The notes beneath the pieces were generated by a model that did not search any database, was not told where the DNA came from, and saw only the letters and a program-made list of their open reading frames with translations. This document shows positions 33,110-45,065 of a stretch of DNA of 64,000 bases, piece by piece. Origin of the DNA: Geosiphon pyriformis (Eukaryota; Glomeromycota; Glomeromycetes; Archaeosporales; Geosiphonaceae); NCBI GenBank assembly GCA_016748015.1, contig JAAOMT010000316.1:26759-90758 (forward strand). The letters run 5' to 3'. The position numbers were made by a program, and so were the translations under genes. The stretch's first letter is position 1; each line of letters begins with the position of its first letter.

Positions 33110-34060
33110 TTGTAGTAAAATTTTCTCCTCTTAAAACTTCTGGCGGTATATATGGACCACTTCAAAGTACTCCTTTTTTTTGGTGTTTCCTTGTTCGCAA
33201 GTTAACTCAATCCAAGGTCGCCAATTAGTGTAGTATCTTTATTAAGTTGTAGAATGCTGCCCGAGTGTAGCTCACGATGAACGATACTAGCAGAATGAAT
33301 TGTATCAAGTCCAGAAGCGATATTTTTTTACTAAACATAATTTAGCATGCCAACGAAGAGAATGATAAATATTTCTGCAATAATGAGCTTTTGAACGAGT
33401 TCTTTTATTCTTAAAGTTTTTCAAAGTGTAGATAAAATTGAAAAATATGATATAATGAGAATTTTAATAAAATAATATCTCTCTGAACTTTAATAAAGTA
33501 AATATTTTTAAGTCATAATTATTAAAGGCATTATAATTAGAGAAATTCATATAGGAATTATGATCATTGATTCTCAAAAGGTTGTTGATTTTCGACAAAG
33601 TTAAGATTATTAGAAACTTGCTCTTCCATGGCTAGGTTTAATATAATAAATTCTATAATTATTAATAAATAAATAAATATCGTTCTATATTATTATTGTT
33701 CAAAAGGGTGTTTTAAAGTTGTTTTCGAATTTATTTTTCGCTTTACGTTTTAAATAATAGATATGGTTTCACAGCCAGATAATTTAAAGAATCATTAATG
33801 AAAACCATTATATGGCAATGATAATCAGTTGTTTTTTATTTTCATCTCACAGTTTCTTTGCATTGAAATAAACAAGAGACCAATGAAAATCAACTTATGT
33901 TTACATTTAACATTCTTCACCTCCTTAAAAGGCAACACAGGTTTAATAAGCGAAGAAGCTTTCTGTGGCATAAACAAGAAAATTTAAAAATGCTCTATTG
34001 AAACTTTTTACATACGGTGCAATTATGAGCTGCTGAGTGAGTTCTTTTAATTTCAAGGTT
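33110..34060 (-). pseudogene. Protein kinase relic, minus strand
   Basis: The minus strand shows KRTHSAAHNCTVC (first-exon motif) at about 34050, a second similar piece KRTRSKAHYC near 33415, then GLDTIHSASIVHRELHSGSI at 33330-33250, TTLIGDLGLS, and PYIPPEVLRGENFTT near 33150. The catalytic Asp of HRD is Glu (HRELH) and DFG reads DLG. The N-lobe is missing. Two first-exon-like pieces suggest a partial duplication. The relic lies head to head with no intact partner. Confidence 0.55.
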
Positions 34061-34883
34061 TTCCATTGATTGAAAATTATTATTTTATTATTATTATTAT
34101 TATTACTATTATTATTAATATTTAGTATTTTTAAAGTAATACTTTAAAAGGCGGAGTTCTCATTGTGATGACCGTTGTCCCAGAAGTACTTAACGACGTC
34201 ACAGCTTGATTTTACACTAGATATAAAAGTACGAGTGGTAATGCAAATAAATAGAAGATTGTACGACATCAGGAGTAAAAAAAAATTTACTCGTAGGCTT
34301 TATTTACTTTTCGCCAGGACTGTAAAAAAAATTCTCAGAAAATGAAAGAAAAAGATTCCAAAGTGCGAAATTAGAAAATAGTTACGCTAATATTATGTTT
34401 CTAAAATGAATAAATAGAATTTAAAATTTTTTGAGAATGAAAACTTTAGGATAATTTTTACCGTATTTTTGATTGCTTGAATCTAGACTAATATTTCTAA
34501 TGGTTTTCTTAAATAATTTTATAACAACTTAAACAGTCGATTGCAATTTTTTATCCTCTTCAGGGTTTATCCCTTTGTATATAAGTAGATTTTTTTACTT
34601 GCAATAGCTCCACTTAATTTTAGGTCAATAGATAGCACTTTATCACTAAATAAATTTCTATTAGAATCTAGTCTTTAAATTAATTATTCATTTTATTACT
34701 TTTGTGTTCTCAATTATTATCGGGTATAAAAATTTTGTGATTTCCTATGTAGTGAGCTTCCGCTTCCCAATAAAATGAACATAAAAATAAGAAGTTTCAT
34801 CTAACATTATTTCCGAGACTTTTAGTGTCAAGTCTTAAGATTTTTACACTAAAATGTGATAACTAATTATAATATTGGGCTCT
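34061..34883. other. Intergenic stretch
   Basis: Contains a TTA-type microsatellite at about 34085-34120; otherwise no feature supported. Confidence 0.4.
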
Positions 34884-35640
34884 AATTTAAGTTACATCAA
34901 GTAACCAAAATAATTTCGCATACTTTCTTCCCAAAGTGTGAGTTTCATACAACCTCTGACTAGTATCAATTCTTCAAGAAAATTATAAAATTTCAAAGGC
35001 TGCATGATTAAAATTTAATTTCCTCCTTGGGGATGTTCATATTTACCACCCAATAAAAAATGTCCAGTGGTATAATTTGGGAATATTGATACTTTGTGTA
35101 TATCCAAGCAATCTCCTCTGTGTGAATGAAAACAAGCTAATTTTATTTCTTTTCCCACTGAATCCTACAAAAGTGTATCGCTGTTTCTATGAAATGTAGT
35201 CATAGCTTTTGGCGATATACGCTAATTTAAAAAAATAAAAGATTCAGAATAATAAAGATTTTGTAGTTTCTGAATTATTAGTCATTGCGTAGTATTAATC
35301 TTTGACTTAAATTTGAGGTGGAATCGCTAATAAACCGTGTTGTTTCATAAATTGAATTATTTATCATATCCGTTTAGTTTGATTGAATGTTTTTGCCTTA
35401 GAAAGAATATTTGATAAAACAGTTTCAAGGATTTGAGTATTAAAAAAGTCGCCATTTTTCTAGATTTTACTAGTGTCTTTCAGCTGTCTCCATAATTGGC
35501 ACTCTATTTTAGAAAGATTTCTATTTTCGAAGTTGTCTAATTCGAAACGCAAAGATTTCATACAACTTGAGAAAAAATTCTGATTTAAAACCACCAAAAA
35601 AGTACTAAATAAAGCGAATAGCAGTTGAATTGAACATATT
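34884..35640 (-). pseudogene. Class-3 lipase-like paralogue 4, broken
   Basis: By comparison with the intact paralogue at 39407-40933, the minus strand holds: an exon-1 end with ELDNFENRNLSKIECQLWRQ near 35560-35490; an exon-2 piece ETTRFISDSTSNLSQRLIL near 35345-35290; a short exon-4-like piece with HRGDCLDIHKVSIFPNYTTG near 35090-35030; and exon 5 ending SMRNYFGYLM with TAA at 34884-34886. Exon 3, with the nucleophile elbow, was not found. Stops interrupt exon 2. Clearly a dead copy; the boundaries are approximate. Confidence 0.55.
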
Positions 35641-36700
35641 GATAATAAGTGGCGAAATGAGCCCTAGCTCTTCCACACTTTTTTTAAATGGACATTTAAA
35701 TATTTCTAATTTAGAGTTTTAAATGTTCTTGTAGCTTAAATGTCCCAGATGATGGTAATTATTTGAAGCAAATTTTTGGATTTTATATCATAATCTTTAA
35801 AATCATACACTTGGACAAGTGATTTTTCCATCTCACCTTATGTTATAGTATTTCACATTGTTTTTTTGGCTTAATTTCGCGAGCATCCTAAAATTATGAA
35901 TATTCTATGTGCGTTTTTCATGTGAAATAGAGTCAATTTAATTTTATGCCATTATTGCATTATTCAAAAAAGTTATTTGCAATGCAAATGAAATTACAGT
36001 ATCTCTTGGCTTAGTTGTGTAAAGAAATGAACCTTGAAGAATGTGTTAACCGCAGTTTTTAAAGCGATAAGTATATCAAATTTCAAATTACAGATATTCT
36101 TACTCAGGGTGGGTATAGGGGGGACAAGGAAAAAGAATAAAATTAATGGCAATGGCAGGAGTTACTATTACACCAGCTTCATCCGGTTCACTTTGAAACA
36201 ATTAAATGAGAAGACAACCAATATTATTGTGAATGAAAAAGTTTGTGAAATAATCATTTAAAATGTATATTGACAACCGAAAGTATAAAGATCTCACTTC
36301 TGTGTATCATGATAAAAGATGTTACTTGAAATAAACTTTCTTAATTATCCGGCTTAATTTCAAGAATAAAAAACTCGAAGATCAATTTTGCACAATGGTT
36401 AGTTAGTAATAAAAGGGTTTTTAATAGGGACTAAGAGGAACTTGATATTTTCAAATTTATTCATTGAAACTATAACTGCGTTCATGACAACAGGTAAAAG
36501 AACCAAAACTAAGCTGTAATTAGTGTAATTATTAATCAATTTGACATTCGAAAACAATAAACCGAAAACTAAACTAAAAACTATAGACCGAAGAGTGTGT
36601 ATAAACACATAATTAAATTTTGTCCGGTAGATATTTTGCTTTAATTGTGAATTTCCAAGAAGATATATATATCCTTAGTGAAAGTTTTAGGATTCGAAAA
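35641..36700. other. Intergenic stretch
   Basis: A plus-strand frame at 36034-36261 (basic, 75 codons) has no recognisable domain and is not called. Nothing else supported. Confidence 0.4.
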
Positions 36701-36704
36701 CAAT

Positions 36705-37248
36705 ATGCTCAAAAAAAAGATAAAGAACCTGAACTTAGTTCACTACCAATTGTCAATACGTCTAATCACAACGCTATATATTTCATTGAGCACACTTCTA
36801 ATTCTTTCAAGTTGGGAAACTGTAAATTTCTCAAAAAAAGTACAAAAATTATGGCAACAGCTGAAAGTATTAGTAAATCTTATGTACAGCTTTTGATTCA
36901 CTCAACTTTCTAAATTAAAAATCGAATATTTTTTCAAATGAACCAATCGACCGAAATGTGGAAACAACAGAACCCTATAATAAATTATAGAATTTGGAAG
37001 CAAGACAAGACATCCAAGCAAAATAATTCAATTAATCTTGATAATTTTCTAGCTCCTCGCTCGATAACTAAAGGTGATTCCAACAGAAGATTTAATCGAA
37101 GAGAGTTGCAACTTGATGATCCAATAGTTTTGAAATTGCATCAAGCCGCAAACTATGCAGCATTGGGCAGAGAGCGAGATACATGTAAATTTATTTAATT
37201 TTACAGAATAAAGTTTTTCATTTAATTTCATATTTCTTATACTCTTTC

Positions 37249-37285
<37 letters not shown>

Positions 37286-38240
37286 TGGCGCAAAATTCTG
37301 CTGATTTTCGTGAACCATCACTTGACGGTCGAGGGGGCACAACTCTGTTTTTAGCAATTGGAGGAAGACAATTAGCAATAGCATGGAGCTCTGCCCCCAA
37401 GAATTTAGTAGAATATTCTAAAGCAACTAATGCAAAAGTTGATCAAACTATTTTTTGGCACTTTCAGAGAGTGAAAAAAGATGTCACTAATCGTATTCAA
37501 ACGGTTTTAGACGAAGATCAAACAATTAATAAAATTGTATTTACTGGGCACTTTCTTCGGGGAGGTGTGAATTTAACCTCAATTATGCATACTTGCTTTT
37601 TATTGAAATTTCTGCTATTTCGTCTTATTAAAAATAATATACTAATAGAATTCCCTTAAACGAATTCAGCATTGGCTATTCTTTTTGCGCTCGATACAAA
37701 AAATTACTTAATTAGCAAAAATCTCGTCTCAAAGTACGAAATCGAGGTTATGACATTTGGAACCCCAAGAATTGGGAACTTTCAATTTGCTCAATATGTA
37801 AACTCAAAGCTGCAAGAGCCACCATTTAGTGAAAGTAGCAATGAGATTGCAACAACAGTCTTTGACAAAGTTTTTCGCGTCACACATGGAGAGAGTGGGT
37901 TCTCCCAAGAGCCATTGAATATCGGTGACAAAGCTGGGTATTTTCATCATGAAAGAGAGTATTGGATTAACCCTGTTATATCTTGCGATTGTGGGAAAGA
38001 AAAGGTTACAGGTTATGTGATTTTTGTATGTTTTGGGGCTCTAAATGGTAATGAAAAGTATTTTGAGGAGCCTGAGGTCAGTATTTCAAATAATTTGTTT
38101 CTCAGAAAGCTTAGAATTGACTATAAATTTTGTTTCCCCAATTTTATTAGGATTGTAATAAAATGGCGAATCAAGTAGCTTCAAAAGACCCCAAATATCG
38201 AGAAAAAAGCCTACGAAATTATTTTGGCAACTGGATGTAA
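36705..38240 (+). pseudogene. Class-3 lipase-like paralogue 1 (nearly intact, two splice-site losses)
   Basis: Exon 1 36705-36866 encodes MLKKKIKNLNLVHYQLSIRL and a hydrophobic membrane or signal segment. Exon 2 (to 37184), exon 3 37286-37564, exon 4 37670-38076 and exon 5 38151-38240 keep matching phases. From ATG 36938 the four exons sum to 341 codons. Key parts: TGHFLRG at the nucleophile elbow (class 3 lipases have TGHSLGG; Ser is Phe), VMTFGTPRIGNFQFAQYVNS, FRVTHGESGFSQEP (Asp replaced by Glu), and GYFHHEREYWI with the catalytic-type His. Damage: no AG acceptor exists before exon 2, so the signal segment is cut off, and the exon-3 acceptor reads AC instead of AG beside a TA microsatellite. 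It may be transcribed in altered form. Reaction, if any, unlikely to be lipase. Confidence 0.65.
37251..37284. repeat. (TA)n microsatellite in intron 2 of lipase-like paralogue 1
   Basis: About 17 TA units reaching the last base of the intron; it ends tatac where the intact paralogue has atatag. Confidence 0.85.
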
Positions 38241-39406
38241 CCTCAATAATAACTTAATTCTTGGAATAATTATTTGTTTTCAACTCATTGAATTGAGAGT
38301 AAAGTAACACATTAACAAATAGCAAAAAATAAGTAAGCAAAATTAATTGTGTTTCAAAACCTGTGAAATGTTGCACGTTTTCAATTTTTTTAGAGTTAAA
38401 TTGCCAACAAATATAGATTTTTATATATTTTAAAACATTTAAAAATTTAATATAATTTAAATTTTTTGTAAAATTGATATTTTTATAGTAGGATTATTAA
38501 ATTTTTTTATTTTTTATTATAATAAACATCAATTTTACATTATTATATAATTTAAACTATTAATTAAAAAATTTGTTGGTAATATTAAGTACAAACAAAT
38601 TTCTGTATTTCTTGCTAATTTTTTTAATTAATTTAAAGTTTTTCATTTTAGTAATTAATAATTGAACATAAAATGTTTCATTATATTACAAATACATTAG
38701 CAACAAAAAAATGATTTTTGAAATTTCTTTAAGTTTATTATTATTACCTTATTATTAATATTTAAACAAAAGTTTATAAAGTAAAATTTTATTCAAATAA
38801 ACTGAGAGAATTTTAATTAATAGCAAAAATGAATATGTTTAAAAATAAATAGAAAAATATATTGATAATATAATTAATGATAATAAAAAGATATAAAAAA
38901 AAATGATTAAATAGAAAATTAATTAGAACTTAAAAACTGGTAACAATAAGTTACATCTCATTTTTTTTAAAAATCTATTTTAAAATTTTGATTCTTGAGC
39001 CAATAATTTTTTACTTTGAAAAATACTATTGGAAATAAGCAGTTTTTCTTATAGATTGTTACCATATTTTATATTTGTAAAAGAATAGAATCATTTGCCA
39101 TTGGAAATCTTAATGGTCATCATTACAGTGTTTCAACAGAAACATTATGTCTCTGATTGTGCTCATGCTTATATAAATTGTGCTATATGTCAATAAAAAA
39201 TTTATTAAAGAAAGTGTAGAATTGATAGATGCAGTGTATTACCTTCATAGGATTTATGTATGTTAGATATATCATTTTTATTTTTTCTGAAATGTTTGAA
39301 AACACTAATGGTTTGAATGCATCTTTATTCCCAATGATTTTAAATGAAATTTAGTTAAATTGCTTATTCCCTTGAAATGGCATATAACACTGAATTAGGA
39401 AATCAA
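38241..39406. other. AT-rich intergenic stretch
   Basis: Between two inversely oriented lipase-like genes (they converge). No coding sequence or repeat could be supported. Confidence 0.45.
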
Positions 39407-40933
39407 CTATATCAAGCTACCAAAATAATCTCGTACCCATCCTGCTCGAGTTAACAATCGTGATGCTTCAGAACTTGCTATTTTATTACAATCCTGATTG
39501 ATTGTTAAAAAAGAAAACTTGTCTTTAATTTACCGTTTTAAAATATTCAACTGATGGAATTTAGAACACTTACTTCAGGCTCTTCAACATAATTTTCATT
39601 ATGATTCCGGACTCCGAAACATACATAAAGCTCATACCCAATAATCGTCGCTTTCTCAGGAGGACAATCACAAGACTTCACCGGCTTGATCCAATATTCT
39701 TTTTCAAAGTGAAAGTAACCAGCATTTCCATTGGTTTGAATTGGGATTTGTGGTAAATAGCTATCTCCATGGGTGACACGAAAAACCTGCAACCTCGAGT
39801 TTACATATTGAGCAAATTGAAGGTTGCCCATTCTTGGTGATCCAAATGTTATAACCTCGATTTGGTATTTTGGCATTAAATTTTTTTCAATGAGCCATTT
39901 TTTTGTGTCAAGTGCGAAAAGAACAGCTAAGGCTAGATTAAATTTTAGTATCTATTTATTAAGAATTCTTGTGTATTCATCAAAATTAACTCTCTACGAA
40001 TGAGGTCAACACATACCACCACGTATAAAACTTCCAGTAAATATAATTTTTTTGACCGTTGGGTGAGTATTCAAAATTACTTCAATACGGCTAGCGACAT
40101 CTGATTTTACTGCCTGAAAATGCTTTAAAACAGTTTCTTCAACTTTCCCACCACTAAAATCTTGTGGATATTTAACCAAATTCATGGGTGAAAGAGCCCA
40201 CTCTCGTGCTAGATCATTATTATGAAATGGTAAAAACAGAATTTTATTGTCTTGATCGTCAAGTTCTGGTTCATGAAAATTAGCTAAATTTTGCGGCACT
40301 ATATTTTAGAAATATATTTGATAGATAAAATAATATGAGATATAAAGTAAAAATATAAAAATTTTATCGACAAAAGTTAAAACTCTTACTTTGACCTCTC
40401 CATTTGCTTCCCGCTGTATAGTATGCAGCTTTTTTAAATTTCTGTATTATTGGATTATCGAGTGGTATCAATCTTCGATTTAATATTTGCCTAGAACCGC
40501 CTTCCGTCATCGATCCGGAAACCAAAAAATTATGTGATTTCTTTTCTTGAATTTTAGAATGAATTGAATTATGATGCCTGGATAAAATAGTCCGTTTCCA
40601 AATGAATTCATTGCTTAAATCGCGTTGTTGTTGGGAAACCTTGCTTGATTCATTTGTTTTTATATTTTGTACTTAAAAAGAAGATTTGACATTTCATTTA
40701 TACATAATTTAGACTGTGAAATTAAAGCTTTTATAAATACCTTTCAGCTGCCATAAGTCTCGTTTTTTTTTAGAAACATTTCTATGGTCAATGTTTTCTA
40801 GCTCGAGCCCAGAGGATATATTAGAATTTGAGAGAAACAAAAATACGCAAAGCGCCGTTATCAATCCTATCGGTATTGGGTAGCGAAATAAGTTCAGTTT
40901 TGTACAAATTTTTTTGACCATGTTCGTTTTCAT
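39407..40933 (-). CDS. Class-3 lipase-like pseudoenzyme, 5 exons, 400 residues (paralogue 2)
   Basis: Exons 40933-40741, 40671-40390, 40298-40017, 39932-39574 and 39493-39407. All four introns are GT...AG, 69-91 bp, and the lengths sum to exactly 401 codons. Residues about 20-36 form a hydrophobic segment after KKICTKLNLFRYP: signal peptide or signal anchor, so secreted or lumenal. The alpha/beta-hydrolase fold part starts near residue 160. The elbow reads TGSFIRG (residues 246-252) against TGHSLGG in class 3 lipases: the nucleophile Ser is Phe249 and the preceding His is Ser. Asp309 (FRVTHGDSYLPQ) and His327 (AGYFHFEKEYWI) of the triad are kept. ALAVLFALD and ITFGSPRMGN are family hallmarks. 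It is thus an ordered gene for a likely non-catalytic lipase homologue, perhaps a lipid- or protein-binding secreted protein. The function is inference. An alternative start is the Met at residue 5. Confidence 0.8.
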
Positions 40934-43018
40934 GGTTCACATTTTTACTTGATGATTTTATAGATTTGAATGTATAGATAAAGATAAATATTTTAATGAT
41001 TCCACACAGATTACCAACTCCTATCTTGGAAATTTCGCCAATCTATTTTGGTCGTCTTATGTGCTATAGATTTTTTAGGCTAGATCATAAATAAAAGCTT
41101 CTTAATATCTAAATTGGGTTATGCGTTCAAAAAAATGCTGGAATACTTATTTATTTCACAATCAGAGGTCTTTTTTTCACTAATTAGGAAAATTTGTTCA
41201 TCTTATTTATAGCTATAAAATCAATTTCCTTTGTTCCAAGTTTCATTTTGAATTATAACAGTATTTTTTATGAAAAACACTATCCAAAAAATTTTCATGA
41301 TGTTTAGATAATTGGTAATTAAAAATCTTATATATTGGCATAGAAATATTTTTACAATAAAAAGATTAATAATTTCAGCAATTTCTTGCGTAAATTCCCA
41401 TCTCCATTTGTTGAATAGTCGGTAACTCGGATAATATGAGTGCATGAGTGATATAAAACTGTTTTTCGTTTAGCTAGTTCTCATATACCAGGAGAAGGTA
41501 AGATAAGCTACTAAATATTTGTTAAAAATTTCGGATACAAATCTAAAAATATTTGTTCAAATTAACTTTTTTATTGTAAACTTTTGCTATTCTCTGTTAT
41601 TAAAACCCTATTTAATTAACTATTTAACTTTCAAATAAAAATTTGGAAAAATGTTACAAAACAAATATTATGCAACAAACATAAAAATCTTGATAACATA
41701 AAAATATATATATGAAATTGTCAAAATTTAATTGCAAATAATTATATATTTGTACAATACAGGAAAAAATAGCAAAAAAAACAAACTTTTTATCGCAAAT
41801 ATTTAGCTGGTTTTCAAACAAGATAAAACAATCATTTATGGCTGCATGTAATAAAATATGAATATCTTTAGTTTTTACTTATATTATACACTTAAAAGTT
41901 TCATTATTATTAACCGAAAATGGATATCAAGTTCTAATTCTTATGCAATTTTTGATTTTTAGAAAGTTCCAAGTCTTAATCAAATCTATTTGATTGTTTG
42001 CCAAGTAATAATGGTTTATTTTAAATTAGAATTCGATCCGTCTGAAAATCTTGAGTTGAAATTTTATTAAAGTAAAATTTAATTTTGTAATTAAGATGAC
42101 GTTTTTTTCGAAGATAAAGTATTTTTTAATAATTTCTATATTTTTTTACTTAAACTTGGAAACAAATTCATTCTTTTTAACAGCAAATAAAGGGTTTGAA
42201 AAAAGAATAGGTTTAAATTTCAAAGGGTTTCCAGAGGAATCTTCTCAAACTCGGTTGCTTTTTAAAATTCAAATAAATTAAAATAAATGTGATATTTACA
42301 ATGCTTTAATATGGATCTGAACAAAAATAACACTATTATTCCTGATATAATTCTTAATAATGAAATATTTGGAAAATTAAATAATATTAATTAAATAGCC
42401 GAAAATCAATTTAATAAGATAGTATTTTTTATAAAAGCTTTTAATTTTATCAAACCAAAATTAATTCTACTAAATGGTGGATGCATTGAAGTTTTAATTA
42501 GTATTATTAATTACTGTTTATTCACAAATTATCTCATTTTGAGTGTGGAATTAATTTTCCAACTTACGTATATTGAGAATATGATTATTTTGGTACAAAG
42601 TTGAAATAAAATATCCAATATATTTGAAAAAATCTCGGATTAAATTTTCAGGCATCCATTTAACATTCAAAATCTTATAATCCTAGTCTTTTTAAAGTTA
42701 TCATTATTAATTTTTTTGTTTCTAGATAAATAAGGGTCATAAAAGAAATATACCGAATTTTTAGAAAGCTAGACGAGAGTTTAAGATAAGTATTGAAAGA
42801 TTTAGCAATTTAAAATGAAGCTTAAAGTTGTCGGGAAAAAGTTAGAAGGGAAAGAAAGGAAGAACTTGAGATTCAGAATGAAATGATATTAATTGGTAGA
42901 TCAGATTTGAACTCTATAAACAAATCTCATCAAACATCATAATATTTATTATGATATTGATATCATTTATATTTCTTCGTGCAGAATTTTTTAATCGTGA
43001 GAAACACATTTTAAAAAA
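40934..43018. other. Intergenic stretch with one possible small secreted-protein exon
   Basis: A 61-codon plus-strand frame at 42096-42281 begins MTFFSKIKYFLIISIFFYLN, which has the form of a signal peptide (basic start, hydrophobic core), then a polar tail. No paralogue or intron supports it, so it is noted but not called as a gene. A minus-strand frame at 41221-41445 has no domain. Otherwise AT-rich. Confidence 0.3.
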
Positions 43019-44442
43019 ATGTTAATGAGCTCGATTACGGCGGCATCTGTTTCGCTAGGCATCTTTTTGGCACTTTCGAATTGTCAGAGATCATTTTGTT
43101 ATGAGCTAAAAAACGTAGAAAATAACAATCTCTTTTTAATAGGAAGGCAAAAATTGAAAGGTATTGGCAAATTCGATACATAGTTTTCTGTTCTACCGAT
43201 ATTGGGACCTAAAAATCAGATGTTCTTTTCAAAACCAAGATAGCAAAATGAAACAATCCAACAAATTTTCGGAACAAGAAGATCGGACAATTAAATTTGA
43301 GGTCGATAGAAATTTACGACCAAGTTTAATGGCTTCCGACTCGATAACGGGAGGCGATTCCAGCCAAAGCTTAACCCAGATGTTATCCTCTAATGATCCA
43401 ATAATTAAAAAATTAACTAATGCCGCACGCTATGCAGCCATAAAAAATGGACGACCTATAGGTATTAAAGCCTTGGACTTCTTGCAAATAAAAATTTTAT
43501 TTCCATTATTCTGATCCAATATTGGCTCAATTAGTTAGTTTTACTGAAAGATCGTCTCTTGATAGAACTCTGTTCATAAGATTTTTTATGGAAAATATAG
43601 CGCTAGATTGGGCCCTTTCTCGAAGACGTTTAGCTAACTATCCACAAGGCGTTTCTGGTGAAAAAATTGATAGGGTTATTTTGTCATATTATCAAGAAAT
43701 GCAGTCAGGTTTTGTTCGTCAGATGGAAGCACGTTTTAGTATCAGCGAAAAGATTGATAAAATTGTATTTACTGGATTTTTTGTGAGTGGTGGTATGTGT
43801 AGATTTTATTCATGCAGATTTAATTTTGATTGCAATTTAAAAACTTTTTGGGGAAGTCTATAATAATGCAACTCAACTTCATATTACTTTAGCTTTGGCT
43901 GTTCTTTTCGCACTGGACATGAAAAATGACCTGATTAGAAAAAAAGTCGCTTCGATGTACGAAATTGAAGTTGTAACATTTGGGACACCAAGATTTGGGA
44001 ATTTTCAATTTGCTCAATATGTAAACTCAAAATTGCAAGGGCCATCTAGTACTGTTGGATTAGTTATTGATAAAGTTTTTCGTGTTACGCACGGAGATGA
44101 TATTTTTTCTCAAGAGCCATGGAACACTATTGGCAAAACTGGATATTTTCATCATGAACGAGAGTATTGGATTAATCCTGTGAACTCCTGTGATTGTATT
44201 ACTAAGAAAGAGACAAATGAGGCGCATCAAATTTTTCGATGTTTTGGGGCTTTTAATGCTGATGAAGAATATTTTGAGGAGCCTCAGGTTTATTATAAGT
44301 TATTTTATTGTTTGGAATCAAAAAGAATTTATGAAATAACAAAATATCTTTTCCCAACTATCAGGAATGCAATAGAAGAGCAAGTCTTGCGTCTCCGCGA
44401 ATCTATAAAAGTATACGCAATTATTTTGGCAATTGGCTATAG
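43019..44442 (+). pseudogene. Class-3 lipase-like paralogue 3 (exons kept, splice defects)
   Basis: Exon 1 43019-43160 encodes a signal peptide (MLMSSITAASVSLGIFLALS) and ELKNVENNN. Exon 2 (about 43220-43461), exon 3 43523-43792, exon 4 43893-44287 and exon 5 44365-44442 (ending NYFGNWL) match the phases of paralogue 2, and no exon holds a stop. Defects: exon 1 to exon 2 joins out of phase by one base at the only visible acceptor, and the exon-3 acceptor reads AT instead of AG. The elbow reads TGFFVSG (Ser and His both Phe). Asp (FRVTHGDDIFSQEP) and His (GYFHHEREYWI) remain. Either a very recent pseudogene or a gene with unusual splicing. Confidence 0.6.
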
Positions 44443-44999
44443 TTAAACGAGAAACCCAATTATATATGAAGTATAATTAAGCAAGCGAAATTCTAAAATT
44501 AATTGGATCAACTCTGTTTTAGAATTGAACCGAGTTACAGACCCTATTGAAAATATCGGTTTGAAATGTTATTCACAAAACTCTGCTTTAATATTCTAAA
44601 TGAAGAATTCAAATCAAATTTCCAGTCGGACTTTTGAAGATCGATTAAAAATGTGTTTGGCATATTCATAAAACATTTTATCGACCATAAGGGTAACAAA
44701 ATGAAAGTTTAGATTGAAAATTTGATGTCAAGTTTGGAAACATATTTCGTGTGTTTCCTTATTTTACTTATTAATGAAAAAGGAGTCTTAATTATTCAGA
44801 TTTTATCCACATTATGGAAAGCCTTAAATTTTATTTGGAAACTTATAATTGCAACGAAATGAAACCTCATTGAAATAACCAATTGAATGATTTTTTATGG
44901 ATCACAAAAAAATATTTTAAACTGAGAATTCAAAATATGAAATGCAATGAGGATTTTTTTAGTTCTGATCTTCCCTAACTTGATCGACATAATGGTCAC
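44443..44999. other. Intergenic stretch
   Basis: No feature supported. Upstream region of the first Myb gene of the cluster. Confidence 0.4.
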
Positions 45000-45000
45000 C

Positions 45001-45015
45001 TATATATAAATAAAG
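45001..45015 (+). promoter_or_regulatory. TATA-like box of Myb gene A
   Basis: tatatataaataaag about 51-65 bases before ATG 45066. The same position in the other copies reads ATCTATATAAAG (minus strand, 51059-51048) and gtataaataaag (61681-61692). Confidence 0.4.
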
Positions 45016-45065
45016 AATTTTGCACTCAAAACATTTGTTTATCACTTATTTTTTCAATCTAAGTC

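Noticed and set aside
34085-34120. TTA repeat as CRISPR or satellite
   Set aside because: A simple trinucleotide microsatellite; no spacer structure.
36620-36913. 97-codon plus frame
   Set aside because: It overlaps exon 1 of the lipase-like gene in a different frame, and only the other frame matches the paralogues.
42096-42281. Small secreted protein gene
   Set aside because: A signal-peptide-like start only; no paralogue, intron or conserved cysteine pattern, and AT-rich DNA gives hydrophobic frames by chance.
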